Shown here piece after piece: positions 1-10,530 of a DNA stretch of 64,000 bases. The stretch is from positions 36,096,496 through 36,160,495 of the forward strand of contig CM055109.1 in NCBI GenBank assembly GCA_029204225.1, read 5' to 3'. The DNA is from Diphasiastrum complanatum. Taxonomy: Eukaryota; Streptophyta; Lycopodiopsida; Lycopodiales; Lycopodiaceae. The translations under genes and the position numbers were made by a program. Positions within the stretch are counted from its first letter, which is position 1. Every line of letters begins with the position of its first letter. The notes below the pieces were generated by a model, which saw nothing but the letters and a program-made list of their open reading frames with translations, had not been told where the DNA came from and searched no databases.

Positions 1-108
1 CTGGTTAAGTGGAATGATCAGCCTGTTGAAAATGCCACTTGGGAAAGAGGCAACGTCCTTCGCAAGATTTTTCCAGACTTTGTCTTAGAGGACCAAGACG
101 GTTCTTAA
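1..108 (+). CDS. 3' end of a Ty3/gypsy chromovirus gag-pol (older copy A), partial
   Basis: The first 35 codons, open from base 1 and ending in TAA at 106-108, match the C-terminal chromodomain of the complete element on the opposite strand at 764-5551, with one visible substitution (N for S after WERG). The chromodomain helps target integration of chromoviruses to marked chromatin. The rest of this copy lies upstream of the window. The stop is followed by a purine-rich tract (107-119) and then its LTR, the usual 3' end layout of the family. Confidence 0.9.
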   Translation: MVKWNDQPVENATWERGNVLRKIFPDFVLEDQDGS

Positions 109-119
109 GGGGGAGGGAG

Positions 120-392
120 TGTTACGAGCTCGTAACCAGTGCCGAACCCTAGAGAACACAGATAGGTCAGATACCACAGTCAGGGTCGTGTCCAACGTAC
201 ACGACCAACAGGGCAAGACAGTGTGAGTAGTGTGACCCAGCACGGTCCATAGCCATGGCGGGCCTAACACAGTCTAGGGACCCTGTCAGCAAGATAGGGC
301 CCCCAATTGGGTCTCGACGTGCAGTCGGCCACGTCAATGACACGTGGCCGACACTTGGCAGTTGCATGCTACCAATCCTCACACTGGGCTAG
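120..392 (+). mobile_element. 3' LTR of chromovirus copy A, left part (split by a nested insertion)
   Basis: The LTR starts with TGTTACG at 120 directly after the polypurine tract and is interrupted at 392 by the nested - strand element. It continues at 6628-6711, giving a reconstructed length of about 357 bp against 360 bp for the nested element's LTRs. Its start contains a perfect 16-bp palindrome (121-136). It differs from the nested LTRs by several substitutions and small indels, so copy A is older. Confidence 0.93.
388..392. repeat. Target-site duplication GCTAG, left copy
   Basis: The five bases before the nested LTR (388-392) are GCTAG and are repeated after its other LTR at 6623-6627. 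A 5-bp duplication is standard for Ty3/gypsy integrase. It marks the insertion point inside the LTR of copy A. Confidence 0.93.
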
Positions 393-752
393 TGTAATAG
401 ATCCTAACACCACAGTAGGGCAAACACTAACTGATCCACCCAACCTTGCCTACTCCCTGATATAGAGTAAGCCCCTCCTAGCCCAGTGTGAGGACTGGTA
501 GCATGCTACTGCCAAGTGTCGGCCACGTGGCACTGACGTGGCCGACTGCACGTCGGGACCCAACTGGGGGCCCTATCCTGCTGACAGGGTCCCTAGGCTG
601 TGTTAGGCCCGCCATGGCTATGGACCGTGCTGGGGCACACTACTCACACTGTCTTGCCCTGTTGGTCATGTACGCTGGACACGACCCTGACTGTGGTATC
701 TGACCTATCTGTGTTCTCTAGGGTTCGGCACTGGTTACGTGAGCTCGTAACA
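393..752 (-). repeat. 3' LTR of the nested chromovirus
   Basis: A 360-bp LTR. On the element strand it begins TGTTACGAGC and ends GATCTATTACA. It reads the same as the 5' LTR at 6263-6622 throughout. The left edge abuts the target duplication, and the right edge abuts the polypurine tract at 753-763. Confidence 0.95.
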
Positions 753-763
753 CTCCCTCCCCC
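753..763 (-). other. Polypurine tract of the nested chromovirus
   Basis: On the - strand the bases between the gag-pol stop codon and the 3' LTR are all purines (a GGGGGAGGGAG-like run). This is the expected plus-strand DNA primer position, immediately next to the LTR start. The same tract follows copy A's stop codon on the + strand. Confidence 0.9.
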
Positions 764-3700
764 TTAAGAACCGTCTTGGTCCTCTAAGACAAAGTCTGGA
801 AAAATCTTGCGAAGGACGCTGCCTCTTTCCCAAGTGGCATTCTCAACAGGCTGATCATTCCACTTAACCAGATATTCTCGGTATAGAGTATGACGAGTCT
901 GCGTCTCTCTACTATCAAGAATTTCCTCTGGTTCATGTGGAGGTTGTTGAGGATCCAATGGGAGAACTAGAACACTGTCCCCTACCAGATTATCTGATCT
1001 GGTTAAGGCTTTTCGTAACTGACTTACATGAAAAACTGGAAAAACCTTACTGCTGTGTGGGAGTTCTAGTTCATAGGTGACCTCGCCTAGTCTCCTACTG
1101 ATGGTAAAGGGACCACAATACCTTGGAGACAACTTAGCACACACTCCTGATTTGAGGGTTTTAGAGTCAACTGGGACTCTCAAGTAGACTTTCTCACCAG
1201 TGGAGAACTGCACATCCCGTCTGTGTGGATCTGCATAATGCCTGGCTCGATCCTGGGATTGTCTAATGCTACGCTTAGCATGTTCTATCATCTGGTTTAG
1301 GTCTTCTAAAAAGTTTCTGGCTGCTTCAACTTTTTCTTGTTTAAACCCTACAGCTGTGGGTGAGCGTGGCTGAAAACCGTACATCAGCATAAATGGGCTG
1401 TATCCCGTAGCTGAATGTTTGGTACTGTTGTAAGCAAACTCTAATATTGAGAGATACTCCTCCCAATTAGTCTGCCTCTTGCTGACGTATGCACGAAGCA
1501 TATCCTCCAGCACTTGATTTACCCTTTCTGTTTGACCGTCCGTCTGTGGATGGTCAGTGGTACTCATATTAAGTTTAGTATGGAGATGATGGAATACTGC
1601 CTTCCAAAAATTTCCAGTAAACTTACTGTCCCGGTCGCTGACTATGCCGGAAGGTAGACCGTACAATTTAAATAGCTCGTCTACAAACAACCTCGCTAAC
1701 TCTGGAGCTCTAACGGTTGTTTTGGTCGGAATAAAATGAGCCATTTTGGTCAGACGGTCAACTGTGACCCATATAGCGTCATTACCCTTTTGGGTTTTAG
1801 GCAGGCCTACTATAAAATCCATGGAGATACTCTCCCATTTACCAGCTGGTATTTCTAAGGGATGCAACAACCCTCCTGCCTTTAAACGCTCTGCTTTATT
1901 TACTTGACATTTCTGGCAACTGGTTACATACTGGTGGACGTCCTTTTTCATACTGGGCCAGAAAAATTGCCTACGAAGAAGCTCATAGGTCTTCTGTATG
2001 CCTGGGTGTCCCGCGCTAGGATTGTCATGACATTCATATAGGACCTGCTGCCTATAATCCTCTGAATTGGGGACACATACTCTATCTCTATAGAGCAAGT
2101 ACTCATCCTGAATGGAATACTGTTTCCATTTGAATCCTTGAGTCAACTGACCCTCAACCACTGGGGTTTGCTTGGGTAATACAGGCTCAGAATCCTCAAC
2201 GTCATCTGACGACGTATACTCGGACTCATCATCATCCTCAACGGAAGCTGCCGTATTCTTGGATGAACTGGCACCAGCCCCGGGAACTGGTTCTGGAGTC
2301 TGTAACTGTCTGTTCTGGACTGAGTTCCAGATAATAGAGAAGAATGCATCATGCTGGCATTTCCCTCTCAAGGACTCGAGTAACTCATTACGAATCTGAG
2401 TAAAACTCAGCTCGTTTATCATAGGCATTCTGCTAAGGGCATCTGCTACTGTATTGAATTTTCCACGCCTATATCTGATAGACATGTCAAACTCTTGCAT
2501 CAACTCTGCCCAACGAGCTTTCCGACCTCTAAGCTCAGGTTGATTGCAAAGGTATCTGAGACTCTCATGGTCTGTCAGGACCTCAAAGTTGGCACCATAC
2601 AAATAATGCCTCCAAGTCTTAAGGGCATGGACTATAGAAAAGAGTTCCTTTTCATAGGCACTGTACCTAGTCTGAGCTGGCTCGAGTTTTTTACTCTCGA
2701 ACGCAACTGGTCGTCCACCCTGAGTTAGCACAGCGCCTACTGCAAAGTCGCTAGCATCTGTTTCGACCACAAATGGCTGATTGGGGTCGACGACTTTTAA
2801 GACTGGTGCTGTAGCTAAGGCTGTTTTGAGAGCATCAAAGCTCTCCTGTTGTGCAGACTCCCAAATGAACTCCTTTCCCTTCCCCTTAAGAAGATTTGTC
2901 ATAGGGACTGCTATCTGAGCATATTCCTTGACAAATCGTCTGTAATATCCCGCCAGACCAAGAAAGATTTGAAGTTCCAAAATATTCTGAGGTCTCAGCC
3001 AACTGAGTATGGCTTTAACCTTATTTGGGTCCATCTTAATCCCATCTGAAGAGATAATGTGACCCAAATATGCTACTTCTTCAACGAAGAATTCACACTT
3101 GGATTGTTTAGCATAAAGCTTATGCTTTCTGAGCAGTCGAAACACCTTTCTGAGGTGTTTTAGATGCTCCTTCCTCGTTTTGCTGTAGACGAGGATGTCA
3201 TCTAAAAATACGACTACAAACTTACCCAAGTATGGTCTGAGGACACTGTTCATCAAGGTCATAAAGGTAGCTGGAGCATTTGTGAGCCCAAATGGCATCA
3301 CCTTAAACTCATAATGACCGTGACGAGTCCTAAAAGCTGTTTTCGAGACATCTTCCGATTTTATACGGACTTGATGATATCCCGATCTAAGGTCTATTTT
3401 ACTGAAAAACTTAGCCCCGTCGAGTTGATCAAACAACTCGTCTGCCCGAGGCATAGGGTATTTATTCTTAATTGTGACTTTATTGAGGGCTCTGTAATCT
3501 ACGTAAAGACGCATAGACCCCTCTTTCTTTTTCACCAATAGGACTGGTGAGGCCCATGGTGAACTACTGGTCTGAATTTGGCCTTTCCCAAGATAGTCTG
3601 TTAACTGCCTAGTTATTTCTTCATCCTCTGTTCGGCTGACCCGATACGGAGGTTTAGAAACAGGTGCTGTACCTGGTACTAGGTTTATTACATGATCTAC

Positions 3701-5551
3701 CTCTCTGCTGGGTGGTAAACCATGTGGCAAATCTTCAGGAAAAACATCTTTAAATTTAGACAATAAAGTTTCTAATTTACTGATTTTCTGCTGAATAGAA
3801 CTGGAAATAGAAACTTCAGGAATAAACTGAAAGTCACATAAGAATACCTGATGGTCTTCGTCTCCGATTAGCTGACAGAGCTCTGAACTGCAGACCATAG
3901 GGCTGTTGGGAACATCATGCTCCCCATGCAACTGGATCTCTCGGCCTTTATACTGAAAGCTGAGGGTGTTCTCCTGATAGTTTCTGTGGAGGGAAGGTCC
4001 TAAACTGTAGAGCCAATCTCTCCCGAGAACAATGTCTGTTCGATCCAGGTGCATTATCTGAAAGTTTATTTGATCTTGGTACCCCTGAATACCAAGATTT
4101 AACTTACTTACCATAGTTTCCCATATTTTTTTATCTTCACCCTTAGCTAATGAGACTATGTACCTATGCTGACTAGGTACTTCTGGTAGTTTAAGCTTTT
4201 TAACCAGGGTGTGGTTGATGAAATTATGGGTTGCCCCATCATCAACCATGACTCTTACTGACTGGTTACCAACTTTCCCATGCATACGTACTAGGTCATG
4301 CGGCCCAAAGCTGAAGGGTCTCGCTAGCATTGCAGAGGTCAGCTGGCAACAGTGTTCATGATCTTCATGATACACTTTGATCTCGGAAGCTGCCGAGTCA
4401 CTGGGGAAACATACAGTCTGAACAAGATGAACTTGTTTTTTATCTTTCTTATCTTTTTTAGTGAAAGGCCCCTTGGGACACTGTCTGACTGTGTGTCCCT
4501 TGCCCATACACACAAAGCACAAACGTTCTTGTTTGGCTTTCTCAAAATCATCTGGTTTTAAGGGCTGTATGTGTGAAGGGCGTTTCTGAGGAGCTTCACC
4601 TTTAAATTTATCTTCTTTCTTTCTTTTTAAAAATTTCTTTTTAAATTGAAAGTCTTTCTGAGGAAGCTGCTCAGAAAGTGGTTGCTGTCTCGCTCTCTTC
4701 CTACCCACTGAATCATCATAGATTTGAGCATATCTGAGAGCTTGCTCAAGGGTAGTAGGCGAGTTTCTCTGGACCTCTACTTTATATTCATCTTTGAGGC
4801 CACGGACAAATCCCCTGATTTTTTGATAGTCATCCATATTTTTAATCTTTAAAATTGCCTCTCGATACTGCGAGATATATTGGATGAGGGACTTGTCCAT
4901 TACTGTTCTTTCCCAGGCTTCCCAGGCTCTATCAAGTTCATTCTCTGGTAGAAATTCTCTTAGGAAAGCTTCTTCAAAAGCTTTCCATGACCGGGGAGTC
5001 TGCCCAGTCTCCTGGAGATTTAACCACCACTTATAGGCCATAGGCCCTAAAGAAAGACTGGCCTCAATTGCTTGCAAATGGTCAGGGGTCTGTTTAAGAG
5101 CATGAATGTTCTTCCATTTGCTGAGGAAGGTTTGTAGAATATCTGCATTTCTATCCTTCTCTTCCCCATTAAAAGTAGGAGGCTTTAAATCTTTAAAAAC
5201 ACTGGGGTGAGACCGTAAAGTCTCACCCGAAACTGATGGAAGTGGAGAAGGGGATAACTGAGAAGTGGAGGGAAGGCTTCCTTTCGCGGAGCTCAAAATC
5301 AAGTTTTTGAGTTCAGCGAACGAGTCGTCCACACTGGACTTGAAATTGGCTAATGCCAGCTTCAGTTCATCCACTTCTGTTACCAATTGGAGGAACTGCT
5401 CCTTGGTAACCAGTTCGTCGAGTTCTTCGGCGAACTGTTCCTGTTCTTCTACTTCCATGGGTTCCTTCCCTTTTCTGTAAGCCAAGGCTTCTGTTTCAAG
5501 TTCGTCGAAGCCTCTCTCCTGGGGTTGATCAGGTCCCTGAGGAGTGGTCAT
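764..5551 (-). CDS. Gag-pol polyprotein of a Ty3/gypsy chromovirus, intact
   Basis: A single 1595-residue frame that starts at ATG 5551 and ends with TAA at 764-766. Domains in order: acidic coiled N-terminus (about 15-85), retrotransposon gag (about 125-285), CCHC knuckle C345-x2-C-x4-H-x4-C358, aspartic protease (DDGATHNF at 437-444 and IVLGRDWL at 507-514), reverse transcriptase with LYVDYRALN (682-690) and the FLDD box (782-785), RNase H with D932, E967, D994 and D1037, an acidic Ser/Asp linker (about 1100-1122), integrase zinc finger H1175/H1182/C1212/C1215, DDE core D1245, D1306 and E1342 (35 residues between the last two), and a C-terminal chromodomain (about 1541-1590). No stop or frameshift is present. 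The protease reads Asp-Asp-Gly where Asp-Ser/Thr-Gly is usual. The protein copies and integrates the element through virus-like particles. Confidence 0.97.
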   Translation of the reverse strand: MTTPQGPDQPQERGFDELETEALAYRKGKEPMEVEEQEQFAEELDELVTKEQFLQLVTEVDELKLALANFKSSVDDSFAELKNLILSSAKGSLPSTSQLSPSPLPSVSGETLRSHPSVFKDLKPPTFNGEEKDRNADILQTFLSKWKNIHALKQTPDHLQAIEASLSLGPMAYKWWLNLQETGQTPRSWKAFEEAFLREFLPENELDRAWEAWERTVMDKSLIQYISQYREAILKIKNMDDYQKIRGFVRGLKDEYKVEVQRNSPTTLEQALRYAQIYDDSVGRKRARQQPLSEQLPQKDFQFKKKFLKRKKEDKFKGEAPQKRPSHIQPLKPDDFEKAKQERLCFVCMGKGHTVRQCPKGPFTKKDKKDKKQVHLVQTVCFPSDSAASEIKVYHEDHEHCCQLTSAMLARPFSFGPHDLVRMHGKVGNQSVRVMVDDGATHNFINHTLVKKLKLPEVPSQHRYIVSLAKGEDKKIWETMVSKLNLGIQGYQDQINFQIMHLDRTDIVLGRDWLYSLGPSLHRNYQENTLSFQYKGREIQLHGEHDVPNSPMVCSSELCQLIGDEDHQVFLCDFQFIPEVSISSSIQQKISKLETLLSKFKDVFPEDLPHGLPPSREVDHVINLVPGTAPVSKPPYRVSRTEDEEITRQLTDYLGKGQIQTSSSPWASPVLLVKKKEGSMRLYVDYRALNKVTIKNKYPMPRADELFDQLDGAKFFSKIDLRSGYHQVRIKSEDVSKTAFRTRHGHYEFKVMPFGLTNAPATFMTLMNSVLRPYLGKFVVVFLDDILVYSKTRKEHLKHLRKVFRLLRKHKLYAKQSKCEFFVEEVAYLGHIISSDGIKMDPNKVKAILSWLRPQNILELQIFLGLAGYYRRFVKEYAQIAVPMTNLLKGKGKEFIWESAQQESFDALKTALATAPVLKVVDPNQPFVVETDASDFAVGAVLTQGGRPVAFESKKLEPAQTRYSAYEKELFSIVHALKTWRHYLYGANFEVLTDHESLRYLCNQPELRGRKARWAELMQEFDMSIRYRRGKFNTVADALSRMPMINELSFTQIRNELLESLRGKCQHDAFFSIIWNSVQNRQLQTPEPVPGAGASSSKNTAASVEDDDESEYTSSDDVEDSEPVLPKQTPVVEGQLTQGFKWKQYSIQDEYLLYRDRVCVPNSEDYRQQVLYECHDNPSAGHPGIQKTYELLRRQFFWPSMKKDVHQYVTSCQKCQVNKAERLKAGGLLHPLEIPAGKWESISMDFIVGLPKTQKGNDAIWVTVDRLTKMAHFIPTKTTVRAPELARLFVDELFKLYGLPSGIVSDRDSKFTGNFWKAVFHHLHTKLNMSTTDHPQTDGQTERVNQVLEDMLRAYVSKRQTNWEEYLSILEFAYNSTKHSATGYSPFMLMYGFQPRSPTAVGFKQEKVEAARNFLEDLNQMIEHAKRSIRQSQDRARHYADPHRRDVQFSTGEKVYLRVPVDSKTLKSGVCAKLSPRYCGPFTISRRLGEVTYELELPHSSKVFPVFHVSQLRKALTRSDNLVGDSVLVLPLDPQQPPHEPEEILDSRETQTRHTLYREYLVKWNDQPVENATWERGSVLRKIFPDFVLEDQDGS

Positions 5552-6248
5552 CTTCGAAACTGAAAGAGAGCTACCTTAACTTCTGAAGGAAAAAAGTCTA
5601 AAAGACTAATTTACAACTGTACAAGGGAAAGGAAAGATGACTTAGCTGTTTCTGAGGACTGTACTTCCAAAGAAAGAATCAAGAAAAGCCCTTTCAGCTC
5701 TTCCTCCACTGCTTTCAGATCTGCTGTCCGGAAAAATCAGAGATCAAGGTACCAAGAAAAAGAAACAAACTTCTGATCGTCTTGGCCCCTTCCCTCGCTG
5801 TCTGAGGTGTATACTTTTTGCTCCAAAATTCCCGTTTTAGGACCCAAAACAGTTGCAAACTTGTGGTTCCTGCCAAAGACCTTCAGCGCTGGACCTGCAC
5901 CCACGATTCTGTCTCAAATCCGCTCCAAATTCCAGAAAATTTCACTCCAAATTCGAAGTTTCCACCCAATTTGGCAGCGCTGGACCTGCTCCACGTTTTC
6001 TATATAAAATGTGCTCAAAAATCCACAACTGATACATAAAAATCAAGGGTAAATCCCTGATTTTTCAGCGCTGAGCTTCTACAAGGGATTGTGCCTCAAA
6101 CAACTGTAAATTCCCAGCAAATTTCAAGGATTTGAAAGCTGTTCCTACAGCGATTTTCCTCCTCAATTCTTTCCTGAGAATCTGAGAAATCTTTCCTATC
6201 TTCTGATAGCTTTCTCTACTGCTGTCCTGAACTCCCTAGGATGGAGAT
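5552..6248 (-). other. Untranslated leader of the nested chromovirus
   Basis: About 700 bp between the primer binding site and the gag start, with no convincing coding frame. It contains three copies of a CAGCGCTG-type word (near 5884, 5974 and 6066), two of them inside a longer shared stretch reading CAGCGCTGGACCTGC. In this position leaders carry packaging and dimerisation signals; the repeated words are candidates only. Confidence 0.75.
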
Positions 6249-6261
6249 GGCTCTGATACCA
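6249..6261 (-). other. Primer binding site for tRNA-iMet
   Basis: On the element strand, one base after the 5' LTR, the sequence is TGGTATCAGAGCC. It is complementary to the 3' end of plant initiator methionine tRNA and is the classical PBS of plant LTR elements. Confidence 0.95.
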
Positions 6262-6262
6262 G

Positions 6263-6622
6263 TGTAATAGATCCTAACACCACAGTAGGGCAAACACTAA
6301 CTGATCCACCCAACCTTGCCTACTCCCTGATATAGAGTAAGCCCCTCCTAGCCCAGTGTGAGGACTGGTAGCATGCTACTGCCAAGTGTCGGCCACGTGG
6401 CACTGACGTGGCCGACTGCACGTCGGGACCCAACTGGGGGCCCTATCCTGCTGACAGGGTCCCTAGGCTGTGTTAGGCCCGCCATGGCTATGGACCGTGC
6501 TGGGGCACACTACTCACACTGTCTTGCCCTGTTGGTCATGTACGCTGGACACGACCCTGACTGTGGTATCTGACCTATCTGTGTTCTCTAGGGTTCGGCA
6601 CTGGTTACGTGAGCTCGTAACA
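6263..6622 (-). repeat. 5' LTR of the nested chromovirus
   Basis: A 360-bp LTR that reads as identical to the one at 393-752. It is flanked by the PBS on the internal side and by target duplication GCTAG (6623-6627) on the external side. It should hold the promoter and transcription start, though no element in it was verified. Confidence 0.95.
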
Positions 6623-6627
6623 GCTAG
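6623..6627. repeat. Target-site duplication GCTAG, right copy
   Basis: Second copy of the 5-bp duplication flanking the nested element; see 388-392. Confidence 0.93.
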
Positions 6628-6711
6628 GAGGGGCTTACTCTATACAGGGAGTAGGCACGGTTGGGTGGATCAGTTAGTGTTTGCCCTACTGTGGTGTTAG
6701 GATCTATTACA
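6628..6711 (+). mobile_element. 3' LTR of chromovirus copy A, right part
   Basis: Continuation of the LTR interrupted at 392, ending GATCTATTACA at 6711 like the other LTRs of the family. A deleted T (CTATACAG for CTATATCAG) and other small changes again set it apart from the nested LTRs. The sequence after 6711 is unrelated and marks the external edge of copy A. Confidence 0.92.
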
Positions 6712-6779
6712 ACGAGATATTGACTTCATAATTGCCTTTGTATCGTATGTCAAAGGGAGTTAGTTAATTATGCTGATTG

Positions 6780-9000
6780 ACATGACCAAATCACAGAGTC
6801 CTAGTGGTGCTCGGAACTATGCATTGTTGTCTAAACAAGTGCAAAAACCGGTGCTTGATTTGCGATTTAGATATCAACACCAAGAAGTTCAAATCCAACT
6901 GTTATATTGACAACTTCAATCTACTTCTACCAATAATCCCTCGTTTTAACCGGAATAGTTTCTAAAGAGCGGAAGAATAAGAAGCCAAAAGATTGGTTAA
7001 ATCAATGGTCCATCTATTTTAAAGTACAAGCAATACCAAATGACAAGAATACAATGACAATGTGCCTATGCTCAAAAGACAACGCCTCATGTTGGTGGAG
7101 GGATTTTCAACCAAAACCAACTATTTGGGACTAATCTCAAGAGATATTCCATAATTGTAGGTGTTGATGATTCTAACAATTATTAAAAATTGATCCTATG
7201 TCAAATACGCAATCATAATTCGGAGAACTATCTCCAGATTAGATATATGGAGTTATTCTTGAAAGTTTGTACTATTGATGCAACTCTCGAAACAATTTAT
7301 TCCAGGCTTACCTACAAATTACCATTGCCAAAGTATATCATTCATCATACAACCATGGTGGCCTCAAGCAAACAACAATAGAACAATGCCCCTATGGAAA
7401 AGAAACGCAAAAAGGCATGGATTCAACAACACTAAACAGTTTTGACACTCTATTGAGGTGGTTTCTTTAGAAAAGCAAAAAAATTTATCGATATCTAAGA
7501 TCCAAAAGAAATATTTGCTTCATTCACAAGAGTGTAAAAAGTTAATTGACTCCCAAGTGAGATCTAGCACTTGAGAAAATAATTTTTACTATTGATATAA
7601 ATGCAATTAAGCCCTATAACCACTATCCTTATGCTAGTAAGCTCTTGGTGTTGCTAATCATCAATTGCTTAAGTATTCATGTAATCAGCCTAATCTCAAA
7701 GGTCATAAGGTCAGATGGGCTGAATTGGCATACGAACATGGGTGCTACTAATCAGGTAATCGACGCTCTTACTCATAGACGAAGTGAATGAAGTTTCTTT
7801 TTGTGAGATTTCTATTAATTTTGACCCTTAAGAGGTCTCCACCAAAATTAATCTCATCACAATCATTTATTGTAAGAAGTATGAACAAGAAGCATGCACA
7901 ACAATGATATTAATGAAATTCAAGGTTTTTAGCTAGATGTAAAATATAATTGAATAATATCATTTTTCTAACTAGAATGGACTTTTGTTTTGTTCAAGGA
8001 TGGAAAGGTATATGTGCTCGACAATGAAATAATTACAGTGCACTTGGGCATACACAGGACTCTTGATTTGGTTCAAAGGAACTCTTATTGGCCAAAGATG
8101 AAGCCCTTGATAGAATCATATGTCGTTGACTATACATAGTGCATGTTAACCAAAGCTAAACACTTGAGACTAGTGGAATATTATATCTTATAGAGAATCC
8201 TAACAAAAGGTGGTGGGAGAATATCTCTATGGATTATGTAGTTGATCTTCCTCGAACTCATAAACATAATGATGCACTTTCGGTGGTGGTAGATTGTCTC
8301 ACTAGATTAGCTATCTCTATTTCAATGAAGATAATTGCAAAAGCTTTTGACTTGGCTTAGATATTTGTAGAGTGGTTTAGACTCTACGGTCTAGTGAGTG
8401 AATGTAATGGGCAAATCATTGGACACTTTTGGTCAACAATATTCAAAAAATTAGAAACCCATTCATACGAGTTTTTGATCATCGGGATCTAGTGGCCAAA
8501 CAAGAAGAACAAATCAAAATATGGAGGATAATTTCATGCATGTGTGTCTAATAAGCAATGTAAATGAGAAAAATATCTTCCCTTGATTGAGTTTACTTAT
8601 AATGGTAATAAGCATTCAACTACACGTTTTAGTCCTTTTAGCTTATGTATGGGTTTCAGCCTAATAGTTGAAACTAGGGGAATCAAACCCCAAAAAGTAG
8701 CTAGTGAGTCAAATATTTAGCTTATCAACTAGCTCTCCTTAAAAGGAATTAGAGTTAAAGTTCACCCAGTATTTCATGTAAGCCAACTTCGATTGGGTTT
8801 ACATGAAGGTGATTCACTTGTTTTTGATGATAAATTGAAAACATTTCATCCAATGTAACATCAAAATCATAGTGGATAACTGGGATATATGTAGCTGAGA
8901 AATCATATTGTCTATGAATACTTGATGGAAGAGTCAATTGCAAGAAAATCATTCTTGGGAGACAATTGAGAGTTTAGAAGTCCTTAAATTATTTTTATAA
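6780..9000 (+). pseudogene. Decayed Ty3/gypsy element (gag, RNase H tail, integrase, chromodomain-region traces)
   Basis: Broken + strand similarity to a gypsy polyprotein, interrupted by many stops and frameshifts. A gag-like segment (DNASCWWRDFQPKP) lies near 7080-7120. An RNase H end (CNQPNLKGHKVRWAELAYEHG) lies near 7680-7740. An integrase start (HLGIHRTLDLVQRNSYWPKM) lies near 8042-8101 and core traces follow to about 8650. A post-integrase segment ([10 protein letters not shown]) lies near 8761-8790. Protease and most of RT are missing, so it is internally deleted. No LTRs were identified. It is a different and far older lineage than the element at 393-6622. Confidence 0.85.
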
Positions 9001-9367
9001 GTACAAAGAGATTTATGTTATGTCCATAGTTAATTAATTTAATTATTTCTAAACATAGATAAGGGAACAACCTCAGTTAAATGGTTGGTAAAATAATGGA
9101 CTATATTAGTCAATTTTAAACTATATTTGAATAAGGACCCCAAAAGGGGCTTTTGATTGGCTAAATATAAGGTTGACCATTTAGTCAAAGAGAAGTGATA
9201 TGACACTCTTCTTGACATGCATATACATAGATTCCACTTTTGAGATTGATGTGATTAGAGCATGTTTTGTCGTGGTACGGCACTTACAAAGACGCATTTT
9301 TGTCTCTAATAGAAAAAACAAATCGTTGGTACTTGTTTTAGCCTTTTTGGTACCACAAGACATTAAT

Positions 9368-9789
9368 AATCTCTCTCATCCTGGCCTAATGGAGGATTTC
9401 TTGTAGGATCTATAGGGCGAGGCGAGGATGGAGGATTTCTTGCAGGATCTATAGGGCGAGGCGAGGCTACTTGTAGTGAGGTCTATAGATACTACAAGGA
9501 GCATAGACGTCCACATGATCTTCCTTCAAATGTTGTAGCTATTCAAGGAGAGAGGAAAAGCCATTTCAAGGGTAAAGTGTATTTCTTTGAAGTTAGCCAT
9601 AGCAGAAAATGGGAAAATACTCCTATAACGATATTGATTTGCTGCAAAGCACCTTCTAGCATCAAGAATTGGAAGCTAGCTCCATCTAGGGTCCATGTGG
9701 AGTGCTTCGAGAATGAGCTTATTCTTACCATGACATCCAACGGTGTAGGACACACAAGATTAAAGAAGAGATTTCATCATACTACTTGA
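9368..9789 (+). CDS. Unrecognised open reading frame, possibly the 3' part of a gene
   Basis: One frame stays open for about 140 codons and ends at TGA 9787-9789. It starts inside a 39-bp tandem duplication (9389-9427, 9428-9466), which gives two GSIGRGE peptides, and continues into a non-repetitive stretch of mixed composition (KVYFFEVSHSRKWENTP, KLAPSRVHVECFENELIL). No ATG opens the frame convincingly, so it could be a terminal exon or chance. I recognise no domain. The gypsy remnant upstream is unrelated. Confidence 0.3.
9389..9466 (+). repeat. 39-bp tandem duplication
   Basis: Two adjacent 39-bp units (9389-9427 and 9428-9466), each starting ATGGAGGATTTCTTG and ending GGGCGAGGCGAGG. They differ at one base. 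Confidence 0.9.
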
Positions 9790-9987
9790 TGTTGTTTCCT
9801 ATACTCTTGGATGAGGGTGGAACCATATGCCTGTACCCTCAGCCCTGGTGAGGAAGACACTCAAGTAATGGATTCTTTGTGATGATTATGCCCATTTTTT
9901 GGCCTTTTTAAAAAGCAGAAAATGTCACTGCCTTTTTAAAAAAAATTCTGACAAAAAATATTTCACGTCAGTCCACGCGTCAGTCCA

Positions 9988-10069
9988 TGTCAGCCTGCCA
10001 TGTGGCAGTTTCTGACTGGTCCAAAAAATGTCAGCCTGCCATGTGGCAGTTTCTGACTGGTCCAAAAAA
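9988..10069 (+). repeat. 41-bp tandem duplication
   Basis: Two adjacent 41-bp units beginning TGTCAGCCTGCCATGTGGCA and ending TGGTCCAAAAAA. They read as identical. Confidence 0.9.
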
Positions 10070-10129
10070 AGTCAGACTGCAGATTATGCTTTATTAATGG
10101 CATGTGAAAAAGTCAAAGAATCCATTACG

Positions 10130-10226
10130 CAATGGAATGGGCCGGGCACAGGCCATTCTGCCCGAGCCAAAAAAATTTTGAAAAGCTTTCCTGGGCAGAA
10201 TGGCCTGTGCCCGGCCCATTCCATTG
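10130..10226. repeat. Perfect 34-bp inverted repeat with 29-base loop
   Basis: The left arm 10130-10163 is the exact reverse complement of the right arm 10193-10226, separated by 29 A/T-rich bases. The arms are GC-rich and built around GGGCCGGGCACAGGCC. A transcript in either direction would form a long uninterrupted stem, like a young miRNA or siRNA foldback or a small MITE. Pairing stops abruptly outside the arms. It lies about 300 bp downstream of the WAK-like exon on the other strand. Confidence 0.92.
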
Positions 10227-10530
10227 TACCTGAGTTTTGCTAATTTCAATAACTCAAGATCCCCCTACAAACAACTTATGCTATGACAATTTTGAATAAG
10301 CAGCACCCTTGTGAAGTTAAGTCAGAGATAAGATAAAAGGGCAAACACGCAAAATCTCAATACTCTAAAAGGCACTCTCAAAGGGTAATTGAAGCTTCCT
10401 TGACAGCTTAAACTAGTCCTTGCTGAAAGCAAAGTGAAGCAGCCTGGAAACCTAAACATACACCTCTCCTATGCAACCTATGTAGTTGGATTCGATATAA
10501 GAAGATGGATTAAGAGTGGGCAAGAATTAC

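Larger units (their letters stand above)
393..6622 (-). mobile_element. Complete Ty3/gypsy chromovirus nested in an LTR of its own family
   Basis: All parts of a full element are visible on the - strand: a 5' LTR (6263-6622), a tRNA-iMet primer binding site, a leader, one uninterrupted gag-pol frame, a polypurine tract and a 3' LTR (393-752), flanked by the 5-bp duplication GCTAG. The two 360-bp LTRs read as identical base by base, which implies very recent insertion. The short LTRs and single long frame with a C-terminal chromodomain resemble small-LTR chromoviruses such as the Reina or Galadriel type. I cannot settle the clade without a tree. It is a candidate for an active autonomous element. 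Confidence 0.96.
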
